Positions 33,852 to 43,636 are shown, numbered from the stretch's first letter. The stretch: DNA of 64,000 nt from Actinobacteria bacterium UBA2272 (GCA_002347725.1 DDXA01000004.1:496001-560000), one strand, 5' to 3'. Notes: a model not told the origin generated them from the sequence alone. Translations and numbers: made by a program.

Positions 33852-34004
33852 CACGCGCCCCTTCCGCTCCGATGCCGTGCATGTTGACTGTAGAACCCGG
33901 CGCGGCGTGACCGCAAGGCACGCACCCCGATATCGCGATGCGCAGAGTCAGGCGCCCCGTACCGGGTACACACTGACCAAACGCCACCGCCGCCGGAGAC
34001 CCAC

Positions 34005-34388
34005 ATGCCTGTCAAGAATCCCGGACTCATCCCACTGTTCGACGACCTCAAGGCGATCCTCTCGCCATATGCCGCGCACTTCACCGTTCGTCGCGACGAG
34101 CCCGGCTACTACGACCTGTGGTCCGAGCGCGACGTCGTGGTCGAAGGCCGCAACCGTACAGAGGTCTTCTTCGCCGGGCTCATCATCCAGAAGGCGTACG
34201 TCGGCTTCTACTTCATGCCGATCTACGCCGAAGCCGAACTCGCGACGTTCTTCGGACCCGAACTACTGGCCACACTCAAGGGAAAGTCGTGCTTTCACAT
34301 CAAACACATGACACCGGAGACGCGCGCTCAGATCGCCGACGCGCTCTCCCGGGGGTACGAACTGTACGTGAAGCGCGGTTGGGTATGA
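34005..34388 (+). CDS. DUF1801-like protein
   Basis: 127 residues. Pattern PYYAAHF..., YYDLWSERDV, EVFFAGLIIQKAYVGFYFMPIYAE, GPELLATLKGKSCFHIK and YELYVKRGWV resembles the DUF1801 (YdhG-like) fold. No catalytic residues evident. GGAG ribosome site. Followed 13 nt later by a small conserved-looking gene, likely the same transcript. Confidence 0.7.
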   Translation: MPVKNPGLIPLFDDLKAILSPYAAHFTVRRDEPGYYDLWSERDVVVEGRNRTEVFFAGLIIQKAYVGFYFMPIYAEAELATFFGPELLATLKGKSCFHIKHMTPETRAQIADALSRGYELYVKRGWV

Positions 34389-34401
34389 CGGAGGGTCGAC
34401 C

Positions 34402-34617
34402 ATGACGTGCTACATGCGCAACATGAGCTGGCTGTTCAGAGTCCTTGAGATCGAGAACGATGCCGGAACCCGCCATCAGGTGGACCGCGCCATCAAGAGC
34501 GCGCTCGGCCTGTCCGCCGATGCGCCATGCCCGGACGTGCAGGCGTACCTCAAGGCACTCTCCGGCGAAGAACGCTTCGCACTCATCGACGCCGTCGAAC
34601 GTGAGATCGCCGAGTAG
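34402..34617 (+). CDS. Small conserved-looking protein
   Basis: 71 residues: MTCYMRNMSWLFRVLEIE, then VDRAIKSALGL, CPDVQAYLKALSGEERFALIDAV. Predicted all-helical, soluble; three cysteines. Strong GGAGGG ribosome site. I recognise the general pattern from uncharacterised small bacterial proteins but cannot name a family. Downstream of the DUF1801-like gene and followed by a terminator. Confidence 0.7.
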   Translation: MTCYMRNMSWLFRVLEIENDAGTRHQVDRAIKSALGLSADAPCPDVQAYLKALSGEERFALIDAVEREIAE

Positions 34618-34640
34618 CCGAGTCCACGCAGCCTGACGAT

Positions 34641-34668
34641 CGAAGGGCCGCCTAAGGGCGGCCCTTCG
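34641..34668. terminator. Bidirectional terminator
   Basis: Perfect 12-bp stem CGAAGGGCCGCC (34641-34652) / GGCGGCCCTTCG (34657-34668) with TAAG loop, between the convergent small gene (plus) and SDR gene (minus). Confidence 0.85.
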
Positions 34669-34688
34669 ACGATACGTACCAGGCCCGG

Positions 34689-35453
34689 TTACGCCGCACT
34701 CCAACCGGCATCGGCCGGGATGATCGCCCCGTTGATCATCTTGGATTCATCGGAGGCCAGGAACAAAGCGAGGTCGGCGATGTCGCCCGCCTTGAGCATG
34801 GCCGGAATGATCGATGCGCCAAACTGGCAGCGCTCGGCACCGGCCGGCTCGATCTTGGACGGGTCCACGCTCGACATGATGTTCGTCTCAACGCCGCCGG
34901 CCGCAATCGCGTTGCAGCGAACACCCTTCTGCCCGTACTGCCAGGCGGTGCTCTTGGTTGCGCCCACGATCGCATGCTTGCTGGCGGTGTAGACAACGCC
35001 TGCGGCGCCGCCCTTGATCCCGGCCACCGACGCGGTGACTACGATCGAGCCGCCTCCCTGGGCCACCATCACCGGAACGGCAAGACGCATGAGGTACATC
35101 GGCCCGTAGACATTGATGCCGAAAACGCGCTCGAGCAGCTCGTCGCTGAAGTCGGCCACGCCCGCGAAGTTGTCCATCACGCCAGCGTTGTTGCACAGCA
35201 CGTCGAGACGGCCGTAGGTCGCCGTGGCAGTCTCGACGATCCGCCGACAGTCCTCGAGCTTCGACACATCGCCCTGAACACCGACGATCTCGCCGCCTGC
35301 GGCCTTGACCTCGTCGACCACCTCGGCGAGCGTCGTCTCGTTCCACTCGGCCGCCACGACCTTGGCGCCCTCGGCCGCGAAGAGATTCGCCATTGCCCGG
35401 CCCATTCCCGAGCCAGCCCCCGTGATCACCGCTACCTTACCCTCGAGACGCAT
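34689..35453 (-). CDS. Short-chain dehydrogenase/reductase
   Basis: 254 residues, classical SDR. Cofactor loop TGAGSGMGRAM, NNAG in LCNNAGVMDN, catalytic Ser in VTASVAGIKGG, Y-x3-K in YTASKHA, and the C-terminal PADAGWS. NAD(H) preference is suggested by an acidic residue after the second strand (VVAAEWNE). Substrate unknown. ATG at 35453 chosen at the conserved MRLEGKVAVITG; GAGAGGGG is upstream. Confidence 0.93.
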   Translation of the reverse strand: MRLEGKVAVITGAGSGMGRAMANLFAAEGAKVVAAEWNETTLAEVVDEVKAAGGEIVGVQGDVSKLEDCRRIVETATATYGRLDVLCNNAGVMDNFAGVADFSDELLERVFGINVYGPMYLMRLAVPVMVAQGGGSIVVTASVAGIKGGAAGVVYTASKHAIVGATKSTAWQYGQKGVRCNAIAAGGVETNIMSSVDPSKIEPAGAERCQFGASIIPAMLKAGDIADLALFLASDESKMINGAIIPADAGWSAA

Positions 35454-35611
35454 GGACAACACCCCTCTCGTAGAGCGCGGGTCACCGGAACCTCGCGCTA
35501 CTTGTAACAAGCGTTACGATACCCGTTCCGAAGGGGTGCCAACCGCGCGCCGGACTGAGCCCGCTCGGGGTACGTAGGCCGTATACAGCCGTCGCGCAAC
35601 AAGGAGGACAG

Positions 35612-35968
35612 GTGGACTGGACGCTCGCTCCCGCACTCGCAGCCGCCGCGGTGATGACGCTTCTGGGCATCGGCGCACTCATGCGCCCGACATCGCTTCG
35701 CGCGGTTGGACTCAGCGCGAACACGCCGCTCGGCACCTCGGAGATCAGGGCTGTCTTTGGAGGCATGTTCGTGGCGCTCGGAGTCGCCTGCATCGTCACG
35801 AGGGAGCCCGTGGTCTTCGCTGTGGTGGGTGCGGCGTGGCTCGCCGACTTCGCGGTGCGGCTCGTGTCCGTCTTCGTCGACCGCGTGCCTGTGGGACAGG
35901 CCCTCACCGTGCTCGGCATCGCGCTGGTGATGGGGGTGTTGCTCGTGAGCGGTTACGTCTTGTCCTAG
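35612..35968 (+). CDS. DUF4345-like membrane protein
   Basis: 118 residues, four hydrophobic helices. RPTSLRAVGLSANTPLGTSEIRAVFGGMFVALGV matches the conserved part of the DUF4345 family of small membrane proteins, function unknown. GTG at 35612 with an AAGGAGG ribosome site. Its stop is 3 nt from the convergent end of the YaiI-like gene, with no terminator between. Confidence 0.78.
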   Translation: MDWTLAPALAAAAVMTLLGIGALMRPTSLRAVGLSANTPLGTSEIRAVFGGMFVALGVACIVTREPVVFAVVGAAWLADFAVRLVSVFVDRVPVGQALTVLGIALVMGVLLVSGYVLS

Positions 35969-35971
35969 ACG

Positions 35972-36427
35972 CTACCTGACGCTCCCGCCGAGGAGCCGCT
36001 CGAGTTGTTCGACGAAGTGCTCACGGTCCTCATCGGTGAACTTGGGCGGACCTCCGTGGCGACCGCCGGCGCGCCGCAAGCGCGCCTCGGCATGACGCAC
36101 AGCGAGTTCGGCGTCGATCGTGGCCATGTGGAAGATCCGCCCGCGCGGGCTGATGGCGCCGGCCCCCTTGCCAAGCGCCATCGCGGCAAGGCCGATGTCC
36201 TGGGTCACCACCACATCCCCTGCGGCCAACCGCTCTATGACGGCGAAGTCCGCGGCGTCGCGACCGCCACTCACCTGAACGGCCTCAACACCGCTGCGCC
36301 CAAGGTGGCGGTCGAGGTTCTGGGTGCCGTTGGCGACCAGCACGACGGACCAGCCCCGCGTCCTACTGGCCGAGATGGCCTCTCGCGTCACGGGACACGC
36401 ATCAGCGTCTATGAAGAGCGTGCTCAT
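35972..36427 (-). CDS. YaiI/YqxD family (UPF0178) PIN-like protein
   Basis: 151 residues. MSTLFIDADACPV at the N-terminus, VVTQDIGLAAMALGKGA and SPRGRIF are the family hallmarks; aspartates D8, D10 and the VTQD aspartate form a PIN-like nuclease pocket. Biochemical role not established. Weak ribosome site. Convergent with the DUF4345-like gene. Confidence 0.9.
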   Translation of the reverse strand: MSTLFIDADACPVTREAISASRTRGWSVVLVANGTQNLDRHLGRSGVEAVQVSGGRDAADFAVIERLAAGDVVVTQDIGLAAMALGKGAGAISPRGRIFHMATIDAELAVRHAEARLRRAGGRHGGPPKFTDEDREHFVEQLERLLGGSVR

Positions 36428-36460
36428 GGACGGAGCGTACCCGCGCGAGGTGCGACCGCT

Positions 36461-37846
36461 CTACCGCTCATCGAGCGGCAGGTACTCGCGACGTGACGCG
36501 ACGCTCTTGTACGCCGGCCGGATGATCTTGCCACCGTTGGACAGCTCCTCGATGCGGTGTGCGCACCAGCCGACAACGCGGGAGACCGCGAACAGCGGCG
36601 TGTACAGCTCCTCGGGGATGTCGAGCATCCGGTAGATGTAGCCCGAGTAGAAGTCCACGTTGGCGGACACACCCTTGTACACCTTGCGCGCCTTGCCGAT
36701 GGCCCCCGGTGCGAGTTCCTCGACCTTGGTGAGCAGCCGGTACTCATCGGTGAGCCCCTTCATCTCGGCCAGGTCTCGTGCGTACTCGCGCAAGATGATC
36801 GTGCGCGGATCGGAGACCGAGTAGACGGGGTGGCCCATACCGTAGATGAGGCCGGAGCCGTCGAACGCCTCTCGTGCGAGCACCCGCAACAGGTACGCCT
36901 CTATCGCCTCGTCATCGTCCCAATCGGAGACGGTGGTGCGCAGATCGTCGAACATGCGGACCATCTTGATGTTGGCGCCGCCGTGCTTGGGACCCTTGAG
37001 CGAGCCGAGCGAGGCCGCGATCGTCGCGTACGTGTCGGTGCCGCTCGAGGAGACCACGTGAGCGGTGAACGACGAGTTGTTGCCGCCGCCGTGCTCGGCG
37101 TGCAGGACGAGCGACAGATCGAGCACCCTCGCCTCGAGGTCGGTGAAATGGCTGTCGGGGCGCAGCATGTGCAGGATGTTCTCGGCAGTTGAGAGGTCCG
37201 GCCGCGGGTCGTGGATCACAAGGCTCCGGCCGAGGAACTGGTTCGCGTGCGCCTGGAATGCGTAGACCGCAAGCACCGGGAACGTGGCGATGAGCTTCAG
37301 GCTCTGGCGCAGGACCTCGGGGATCGTGGTGTTGTCGGGATCGGGATCACGTGTGTAAAGCGCGAGCACCGCCCGGGACATCGCGTTCATGACGTCGCGG
37401 CTCGGCATCCGCAGGACCGAGTCGTTGATGAAGTGTCGCGGGAGGATCCGGTCGGTCGCGAGGTAACGTTCGAACACCGCGAGTTCCTCGGCATTGGGGA
37501 GCTCGCCGAACAAGATCAGGTAGCAGGTCTCCTCGAAGCCGAAACGGCCGGCGGTCTGGAACCCCTCGACGAGCGTGTTGATCTCGATGCCGCGGTAGAC
37601 CAGTTCGCCGGGAATCGGAACGTAGGTGTCGCCTTCGGCTGCCGAGCCGACGACATCGCCGATCTGCGTGAGGCCCGCGAGGACGCCCTTGCCCGAGACA
37701 TCGCGCAGGCCGCGCTTGACCTCGAAGCGGGAGTAGAGCTCGCCGTCGACGATGCTGCTCGAATGGGCCAGCTCTGCCCAGCGCTCGAGCGGAGCCGCTT
37801 CGGTCACGTCGCGTGCAGGTGCACAGTCGCTGTCGGCTGGTTTCAT
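36461..37846 (-). CDS. gltA: Citrate synthase
   Basis: 461 residues. Condenses acetyl-CoA with oxaloacetate, entry of the TCA cycle. Catalytic elements: LVLHAEHGGGNNSSF and GPKHGGAN (His), GMGHPVYSVSDPR (His) and NVDFYSGYIY (Asp). About 30-50 residues longer at the N-terminus than many bacterial citrate synthases (RFEVKRGLRDVSGKGVLAGLT lies near residue 40), a variant seen in some Gram-positives; 2-methylcitrate synthase activity cannot be excluded. GAAAGGA ribosome site before ATG 37846. Confidence 0.93.
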   Translation of the reverse strand: MKPADSDCAPARDVTEAAPLERWAELAHSSSIVDGELYSRFEVKRGLRDVSGKGVLAGLTQIGDVVGSAAEGDTYVPIPGELVYRGIEINTLVEGFQTAGRFGFEETCYLILFGELPNAEELAVFERYLATDRILPRHFINDSVLRMPSRDVMNAMSRAVLALYTRDPDPDNTTIPEVLRQSLKLIATFPVLAVYAFQAHANQFLGRSLVIHDPRPDLSTAENILHMLRPDSHFTDLEARVLDLSLVLHAEHGGGNNSSFTAHVVSSSGTDTYATIAASLGSLKGPKHGGANIKMVRMFDDLRTTVSDWDDDEAIEAYLLRVLAREAFDGSGLIYGMGHPVYSVSDPRTIILREYARDLAEMKGLTDEYRLLTKVEELAPGAIGKARKVYKGVSANVDFYSGYIYRMLDIPEELYTPLFAVSRVVGWCAHRIEELSNGGKIIRPAYKSVASRREYLPLDER

Positions 37847-38231
37847 CTCGCGTCCTTTCGCCGGTCTGTCTGGCGTTCAGGCGGCCAAGCCGCTCAGGTT
37901 TCTCATGTGGGTCTTCCGGCTGCGCCGCTTGCATGACGCCACGCCTGCAGCCGAGACACGCGACACAGGGCGTGTCGCAGGTTCGCACGCCCATTCTACC
38001 CGAAGGGGACGCCACACCGCAGCAGCCCCGGCGTCCGTGAGGTCCAACGGACAGAATCGAGCCCACCCACCTCCCGTTCGTCCGTCAGTCGTGCCGTCTG
38101 TCCGATTCTTAGGCCATGGCCTGAGAATCGGACTCGCGCAAGCCGATACAAGGAGCGTCCTGTCAGTTCCGTCAGCAATGAACGAACACCAGAGGCCACC
38201 ACGCGCCGTGGAGCACGGGAGGGAGGCATTC
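37847..38231. other. 385-nt intergenic region upstream of citrate synthase
   Basis: No gene with a credible start and ribosome site. Holds the promoter side of gltA (minus) and of the small gene at 38232 (plus), and a long palindrome listed separately. Related words recur near it (GGACAGAATCG at 38050; CTGTCCGATTC just left of the palindrome). Confidence 0.6.
38101..38132. repeat. 32-bp near-perfect palindrome
   Basis: TCCGATTCT ... AGAATCGGA with GGCCATGGCC at the centre; 15 of 16 pairs are complementary and the remaining one is a T/G wobble. Could be a regulator site or a terminator-like element for either neighbour. Confidence 0.65.
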
Positions 38232-38432
38232 ATGGGCAGGTTGCGAGACATGGTCTGGGACATCGAGGCGCTGATCGCGCGCAAGGGTCTGGACGAGTTT
38301 GCCACCAAGGGCCGGATATCAGCCAATGCGGGCTTCGTCTTGAGTCTTGTGAACGACAGGACCCCCGATGACCCGGCCAAGATCGAACGGCTACGCCAGG
38401 CTGTATACGATGTCACAGGTGAACGCCTCTAG
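38232..38432 (+). CDS. Small hypothetical protein
   Basis: 66 residues, soluble and probably helical: MGRLRDMVWDIEALIARKGLDEF, KGRISANAGFVLSLV, PAKIERLRQAVYDVTGERL. Ribosome site GGGAGG 5 nt before ATG 38232 decides the start. No family recognised. 26 nt upstream of the HAMP-only membrane gene, so probably co-transcribed with it. Confidence 0.65.
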   Translation: MGRLRDMVWDIEALIARKGLDEFATKGRISANAGFVLSLVNDRTPDDPAKIERLRQAVYDVTGERL

Positions 38433-38458
38433 ACGGCCCTCCCGGAAGGAGAACTCGG

Positions 38459-38899
38459 GTGAAATCGATCAAGGCACGCATCGTGCTCATTGTCGTCATC
38501 ATCAACCTGATCGGCGGCGGCGTCATCATGGCCGGTATGAACACGGCCTACACGCGCAATGTAGAACTCGTGAAGCAGGCATCGAGCGAAACGACCGACC
38601 AGGAGGCGATCCAGCAGCGGCTGTTCGACGACATGGCCGGTAATCGCAACCGCGCGATCATGGTGGCAGCGGTGCTGGCGATCGTCATGTCTGTGGCTCT
38701 GCTGGCCGCCCTGAACGGGCTACTGTTCAGGCGCATCAAGAAGGTCATCCACGATGCCATGGGCGTCATCGGTGGTCGTTATGACACACCGATCACGATC
38801 ATGCGAGACGATGAGATGGGCGAGATCGAGACGGCGCTCGAACAGTTCAGGGTGCTGTTCATCGACGCTGTGAGCCAGGCCAAGGAGACCGGCGACTGA
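38459..38899 (+). CDS. HAMP-domain membrane protein lacking an output domain
   Basis: 146 residues: membrane helix 1 (about 7-27), short outer loop (about 40 residues), membrane helix 2 (about 65-86), then a HAMP domain (FRRIKKVIHDAMGVIGGRYDTPI ... DEMGEIETALEQF) and a stop 12 residues later. HAMP normally links a sensor to a kinase, cyclase or chemoreceptor domain; none follows here in any frame, and a terminator comes next. GTG start with AAGGAG. Either a deliberate stand-alone transmembrane adaptor or the N-terminal remains of a receptor. Confidence 0.8.
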   Translation: MKSIKARIVLIVVIINLIGGGVIMAGMNTAYTRNVELVKQASSETTDQEAIQQRLFDDMAGNRNRAIMVAAVLAIVMSVALLAALNGLLFRRIKKVIHDAMGVIGGRYDTPITIMRDDEMGEIETALEQFRVLFIDAVSQAKETGD

Positions 38900-38938
38900 G
38901 CAGCGGGCCGTTGCGGTCCGCTCTTCACGCGCATGAAG

Positions 38939-38967
38939 ACAGGTCGCGGCATCGTGCCGCGACCTGT
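38939..38967. terminator. Bidirectional terminator
   Basis: Perfect 13-bp stem ACAGGTCGCGGCA (38939-38951) / TGCCGCGACCTGT (38955-38967) with 3-nt loop, between the HAMP gene (plus) and tRNA-Asp (minus). A second weaker hairpin, AGCGGGCC/GGTCCGCT, precedes it at 38902-38922. Confidence 0.82.
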
Positions 38968-38978
38968 TGTGCGTACTA

Positions 38979-39056
38979 TGGCGGGAGTGACGGGGCTCGA
39001 ACCCGCGACCTCTGGCTTGACAGGCCAGCGCTCTAACCAAACTGAGCTACACCCCC
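38979..39056 (-). tRNA. tRNA-Asp (anticodon GTC), CCA encoded
   Basis: Minus strand: acceptor GGGGGTG/CACTCCC, D-arm with TAGCTCAGTTTGGTTAGAG, anticodon loop CTGTCAA (GTC), T-arm GCGGGTTCGAGCCCCG, encoded CCA. Confidence 0.95.
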
Positions 39057-39191
39057 GGATGGGGCATCCGCCTCGGCGGACAGCATACGGATTCTAACGA
39101 GCGCGGGGCGCGTTGTCTACTGACGGTGTCGTAGCCAGCCGCAGCCGCGTACCGGAACCGCTATGCTGGTGCAGTCCGAAGGGAGTCACGC

Positions 39192-39827
39192 ATGCCGTCC
39201 GCCGCCGAAGAACTGCACAGCACCCTCGTTGACAGGATCGCCGCGCACGATCGCGCGGGCGCCGTGGCCGTCGCACTCGACACGGTGCGAAGCGGCGCAC
39301 TCGACATCCCGCAGGTTCACGACATGCTCGCCGGACTCCTGGCCGACGTAGGCGCGTCATGGAAGGCCGGCGAGACCGAGGTCTGGCAAGAGCACTACGC
39401 CACCGCCGTCATCCGCACGATCGTCGAGGCATGCCACCCGCTTGTGGCCGAGCATGCCGCTGCGCCGGTCGACCGCACGGTCGTGCTGGCCACACCGCCG
39501 GAGGAGTACCACGACCTCGGACTCCGCATGATCGCGGACCGGTTCGCCCTCGCCGGGTGGACCACCCACCTCCTCGGCGCCAGTCTGCCACTCGCCGAGC
39601 TGCTCGCCGCGGTCGACGAACTGCGAGCCGATGCTGTCGTCCTCTCGGCGTACACGCACTTCCACCGCCTGGCGCTCAGGCTCTACGTGGACGAACTCGT
39701 GGCAGCGCGCCCGGCCCTGCGAGTCTGGGTGGGCGGTGCGGCCTTTGCGCACGAGCACGAAGGCTGGACCGACGAGATGGTGCTCGACATCGCCACCATC
39801 CCCGCCCTCGCCGGGCAGGTGAGCTGA
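39192..39827 (+). CDS. Stand-alone B12-binding protein with CarH-type photoreceptor motif
   Basis: 211 residues: helical cap (about 1-85) plus Rossmann-like cobalamin domain (about 95-200). The cap has W57 then E67-H68 (W-x9-EH), and the cobalamin domain has E105-Y-H107-D-L-G110 (ExHxxG), the two motifs that in CarH/LitR hold adenosylcobalamin over and under the cobalt. Unlike CarH there is no MerR DNA-binding domain at the N-terminus. So it likely senses light or cobalamin and acts through a partner. GAAGGGA ribosome site. The ABC permease gene begins 1 nt after its stop. Confidence 0.82.
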   Translation: MPSAAEELHSTLVDRIAAHDRAGAVAVALDTVRSGALDIPQVHDMLAGLLADVGASWKAGETEVWQEHYATAVIRTIVEACHPLVAEHAAAPVDRTVVLATPPEEYHDLGLRMIADRFALAGWTTHLLGASLPLAELLAAVDELRADAVVLSAYTHFHRLALRLYVDELVAARPALRVWVGGAAFAHEHEGWTDEMVLDIATIPALAGQVS

Positions 39828-39828
39828 G

Positions 39829-40948
39829 GTGCTCAGCCTCAAGATCGCCGCGCGCTTCCTTAAGAGTTCGCCCGGCCAGTCGGCGTTGATCATCGCCGGC
39901 ATCGCCGTGGGCATCGCCACGCAGATCTTCGTCGGCTCGCTCATCACGAGCCTGCAGGCCGACCTCATCGATGCAGCCGTTGGCTCGAGTCCGCACATCA
40001 CGTTGCTTCCGGGCGACAGCGCGTCCACGGTGCCGGGCACACTTGCAACGACAGCGTCGAAGTCTGAGCCTCTGGTAGCGACTGCCATCCCCGTGCGCAC
40101 GCTCTCGGCGATCTACACCAGCGGAGAGGACAGCGTGCCGCTCTCGATCACGGGCGGCGACGCCACCGATCTTGGCCTCATCTACAAGCTCGAAGACCGC
40201 ATGGTCTCGGGCACGTATCGCCTGAGTGCCGGGGAGGCGCTCGTGGGCACGGTGTTCGCCGAGAAGTACGACGTTGGAGCTGGCGATCCGCTCGAGTTGC
40301 TCCTGCCTGACGGCACGATGGCCGAGTTCACCGTGAGCGGCGTCTTCGACCTCGGCCAGGCGACCGCGAACGAACGCGTGGCGTTCGTGGATGCCGCGTC
40401 CGCCGCGGATGCACTGGGTATTGCCGACGAGGAGTACACGGCGATCCAGATCCAACTCACGGATGTCTTCGCCTCAACCGAGGTGGCAGACCGGCTCGGG
40501 AACGACAACGACGTCACAGCGGTCGACTGGCAGGCGGAGAACGCCGAGTTGCTCTCCGGTCTGGCGGCGCAGTCGGGGTCCTCGATCATGATCCAGGTCT
40601 TCGTACTCATCGCCGTGGCGCTCGGCATCGCATCCACACTCGCCATCAGCGCGGTACAGAAGACGCGGCAGATCGGCATCCTGAAGGCCATCGGCATGGG
40701 CGACGGCGCCGCGGGCCGCATCTTCGCGTGGCAGGCAGCGCTCCTGGGCGCCGGAGGCACGCTCGGCGGTATCGCGCTCGGCTACGGACTCATCTGGGGC
40801 TTCAGCTTCGCGCCGGTGCCGTTCTCGATCCGCCCCGAGCCGACGTTCATCGCGATCTCGGCAGGCATCGGCATCACGGTGGCGCTGCTCTCCTCGATCA
40901 TCCCCGCGCGATCGACCTCGCGCCTCGACCCCATCGAGGTGATCCAGA

Positions 40949-40956
<8 letters not shown>
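39829..40956 (+). CDS. FtsX/MacB-type ABC transporter permease
   Basis: 375 residues. One N-terminal helix (SALIIAGIAVGIATQIFVGSL), an extracytoplasmic domain of about 210 residues, then three helices in the last 140 residues with the FtsX-family stretch KTRQIGILKAIGMGDG and the ending PARSTSRLDPIEVIQNG. Such permeases work as mechanotransmission or lipoprotein/peptide export machines rather than importers. Starts with GTG right after the B12-binding gene and overlaps its own ATPase gene by 8 nt. Confidence 0.9.
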
Positions 40957-41637
<681 letters not shown>

Positions 41638-41650
<13 letters not shown>

Positions 41651-42351
41651 GCCGGGGAGCCTGCGGCCACGGCCTGACCTTCGACCACGCCGTCACGCAT
41701 GCGGATCGTGCGGTCACATGCCGTCGCTACCTCCGGGTTGTGAGTGACGATCACGAACGTCGTACCCCGCTCACGATTGACTGCACGCATCACGTCGACG
41801 ATCTCGGCCGACGTTGCCGTGTCCAGATCGCCGGTGGGCTCGTCGCCCATCACGATCGCCGGCGCGTTGACGAGCGCGCGCGCGATCGCGACACGCTGCT
41901 GCTGGCCGCCCGAAAGCTCGGTCGGCACGTGCCTGACCCGGTCGGCCAGTCCGACGAGTTCGAGCAGCGCCGCGGCCTTGCGGGCGGCCTCGGTCCGGGA
42001 CGAGCCCGCGTACTCGGCGGCCAGTGCAACGTTCTCGAGCGCGCTCATCGTCGGGATCAGATTGAACCCCTGGAAGATGAAGCCGATCTCGTGGGCGCGC
42101 AGCTGCGTGAGTGCGCGACCGCGCAGGCCGTCGACACGCTCGCCCGCGAGCCACACCTCGCCCGAATCCGGGACGTCCAGGCATCCCGCTATATGCATGA
42201 GCGTTGACTTCCCCGACCCCGAGGGACCCATGATCGCGGCCATCTCGCCCTCCTCGATCTCGAGGGTGGCGCCCCGCAGCGCGTCAACGAAGTTGTTCTT
42301 GCCGAGGCGGTAGCGTTTGGTGAGCTCTGCCACTCGTACGATCGATGCCAT
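41638..42351 (-). CDS. ABC transporter ATPase (MacB type), second system
   Basis: 237 residues. Walker A GPSGSGKST, FIFQGFNLIPT, LSGGQQQR, Walker B IVMGDEPTGDLD, VTHN. ATG at 42351 chosen (AAAGGA upstream); an earlier start would add 60 Arg/Ser-rich residues. Downstream of, and paired with, the permease at 42380-43543. Confidence 0.94.
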
Positions 42352-42379
42352 GGTGTGTCCTTTCGAGTGCGTGAGCCGG

Positions 42380-43543
42380 CTACTCGTAGCGGAGCGCCGT
42401 GACGGGGTCGAGACGCGCCGCGTGCCAGGCCGGATAGAGTCCGGAGAGCACGCCGAGAACGAGTGCGAAGGCAACCGAGCCGATGGCGAGCCGCGGCGTG
42501 ACAAGGAACAGTTCCGTGGCCGATGCCGCACCTGCCTGATTGCCGCCGGCCGCGATCATCACGCCGAGACCGAGTCCCAGCAGTCCGCCGATGAGTCCCA
42601 TGACCGCCGACTCCGCGATGAACTGGCGCATGATGGCCCCGTCCGACGCCCCGATGGCTTTGCGCACGCCGATCTCACGGGTGCGCTCGGCAACCGACAT
42701 CGTCATGGTGTTGATGACCGACAGACCCCCGACGAGCAGCGAGACGACCGCGATCGCGTAGATGATCTGGTTGAAGATCTTGAGCGGCTCCTTGACCGAC
42801 GTCTCGAAGCCCAGGGGTCCCATCGCCTTGATGTTGTCGACCTCATGCCCGATGACTTCGGCCATCTCGTCCGGGTCCTCGCCCGGCTCAAGGTAGACCG
42901 CTATCGACGTGATGAGCGTCCGGGGCTCGATGCTGTCGCGGATAGCGGCCGGCAGATCCGCCACGAGCAGGTCCTGTGCGTCTTCGAGCGACATCTGCAC
43001 GGCCTTGTCCGGCGCGGTGAGCGTCTTGCCGAGAATGCCGACGACCTCGAACTCCTCCCCGCGGACGTCGATGGTGCCACCGACCTCGGCCTCCAGGCTC
43101 GAGACGAGATCCGAGCCGATGACGACCACGCCCCGATCGTCAGGCTCAAGCGCACGGCCCGACACGACGTCGGACTGGAACGTCTCGTAACCCTGCTCCC
43201 GGAAGTCACTGGCCTGGATGTTGGCGGGCACGCCGATATTCACAGACGACTGCTCGGTATCGAGCAGCATCATGATGGACCCCGCAGCGCGCGTTACGCC
43301 GTCGACGGCCTCGATCTCCGCAATCAGATCGGTGGAGATCGGCTCGGTGGAGAACCCCGCCATCCCGCTTGAGCCGCTCACAATCACCTTGTCGGCGTAG
43401 TAGTCGCTGCCGCCATCGACCAGCAGGCTCAGCTTCTCGGCGATCGATCCCATCACGACGAGCGCGAGCACGCCGATAGTGATGCCGAAGATGGTGAGAA
43501 ATGCCCGGAGCTTCCTCCGGAAGATGGTACGCAACACTCTCAT
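42380..43543 (-). CDS. MacB/FtsX-type ABC transporter permease, second system
   Basis: 387 residues. N-terminal cytoplasmic RKLRAFLTIFGITIGVLALVVMG leads into the first helix; a large extracytoplasmic MacB-type periplasmic core domain follows (about 45-260), then three helices with TREIGVRKAIGASDGAIMRQF and the end PAWHAARLDPVTALRYE. GGGGG ribosome site before ATG 43543. Works with the ATPase 28 nt downstream. The substrate is unknown; MacB relatives move peptides, toxins or lipoproteins or act as signalling devices. Confidence 0.92.
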   Translation of the reverse strand: MRVLRTIFRRKLRAFLTIFGITIGVLALVVMGSIAEKLSLLVDGGSDYYADKVIVSGSSGMAGFSTEPISTDLIAEIEAVDGVTRAAGSIMMLLDTEQSSVNIGVPANIQASDFREQGYETFQSDVVSGRALEPDDRGVVVIGSDLVSSLEAEVGGTIDVRGEEFEVVGILGKTLTAPDKAVQMSLEDAQDLLVADLPAAIRDSIEPRTLITSIAVYLEPGEDPDEMAEVIGHEVDNIKAMGPLGFETSVKEPLKIFNQIIYAIAVVSLLVGGLSVINTMTMSVAERTREIGVRKAIGASDGAIMRQFIAESAVMGLIGGLLGLGLGVMIAAGGNQAGAASATELFLVTPRLAIGSVAFALVLGVLSGLYPAWHAARLDPVTALRYE

Positions 43544-43636
43544 GGTGAAACCCCCGTGAATGGCGCTCGGACTTGACGATGTTCACTGACACACGTTAAC
43601 TCAAGTGGCGCCGCCGCACTGAGTCAACCTCGGCTC

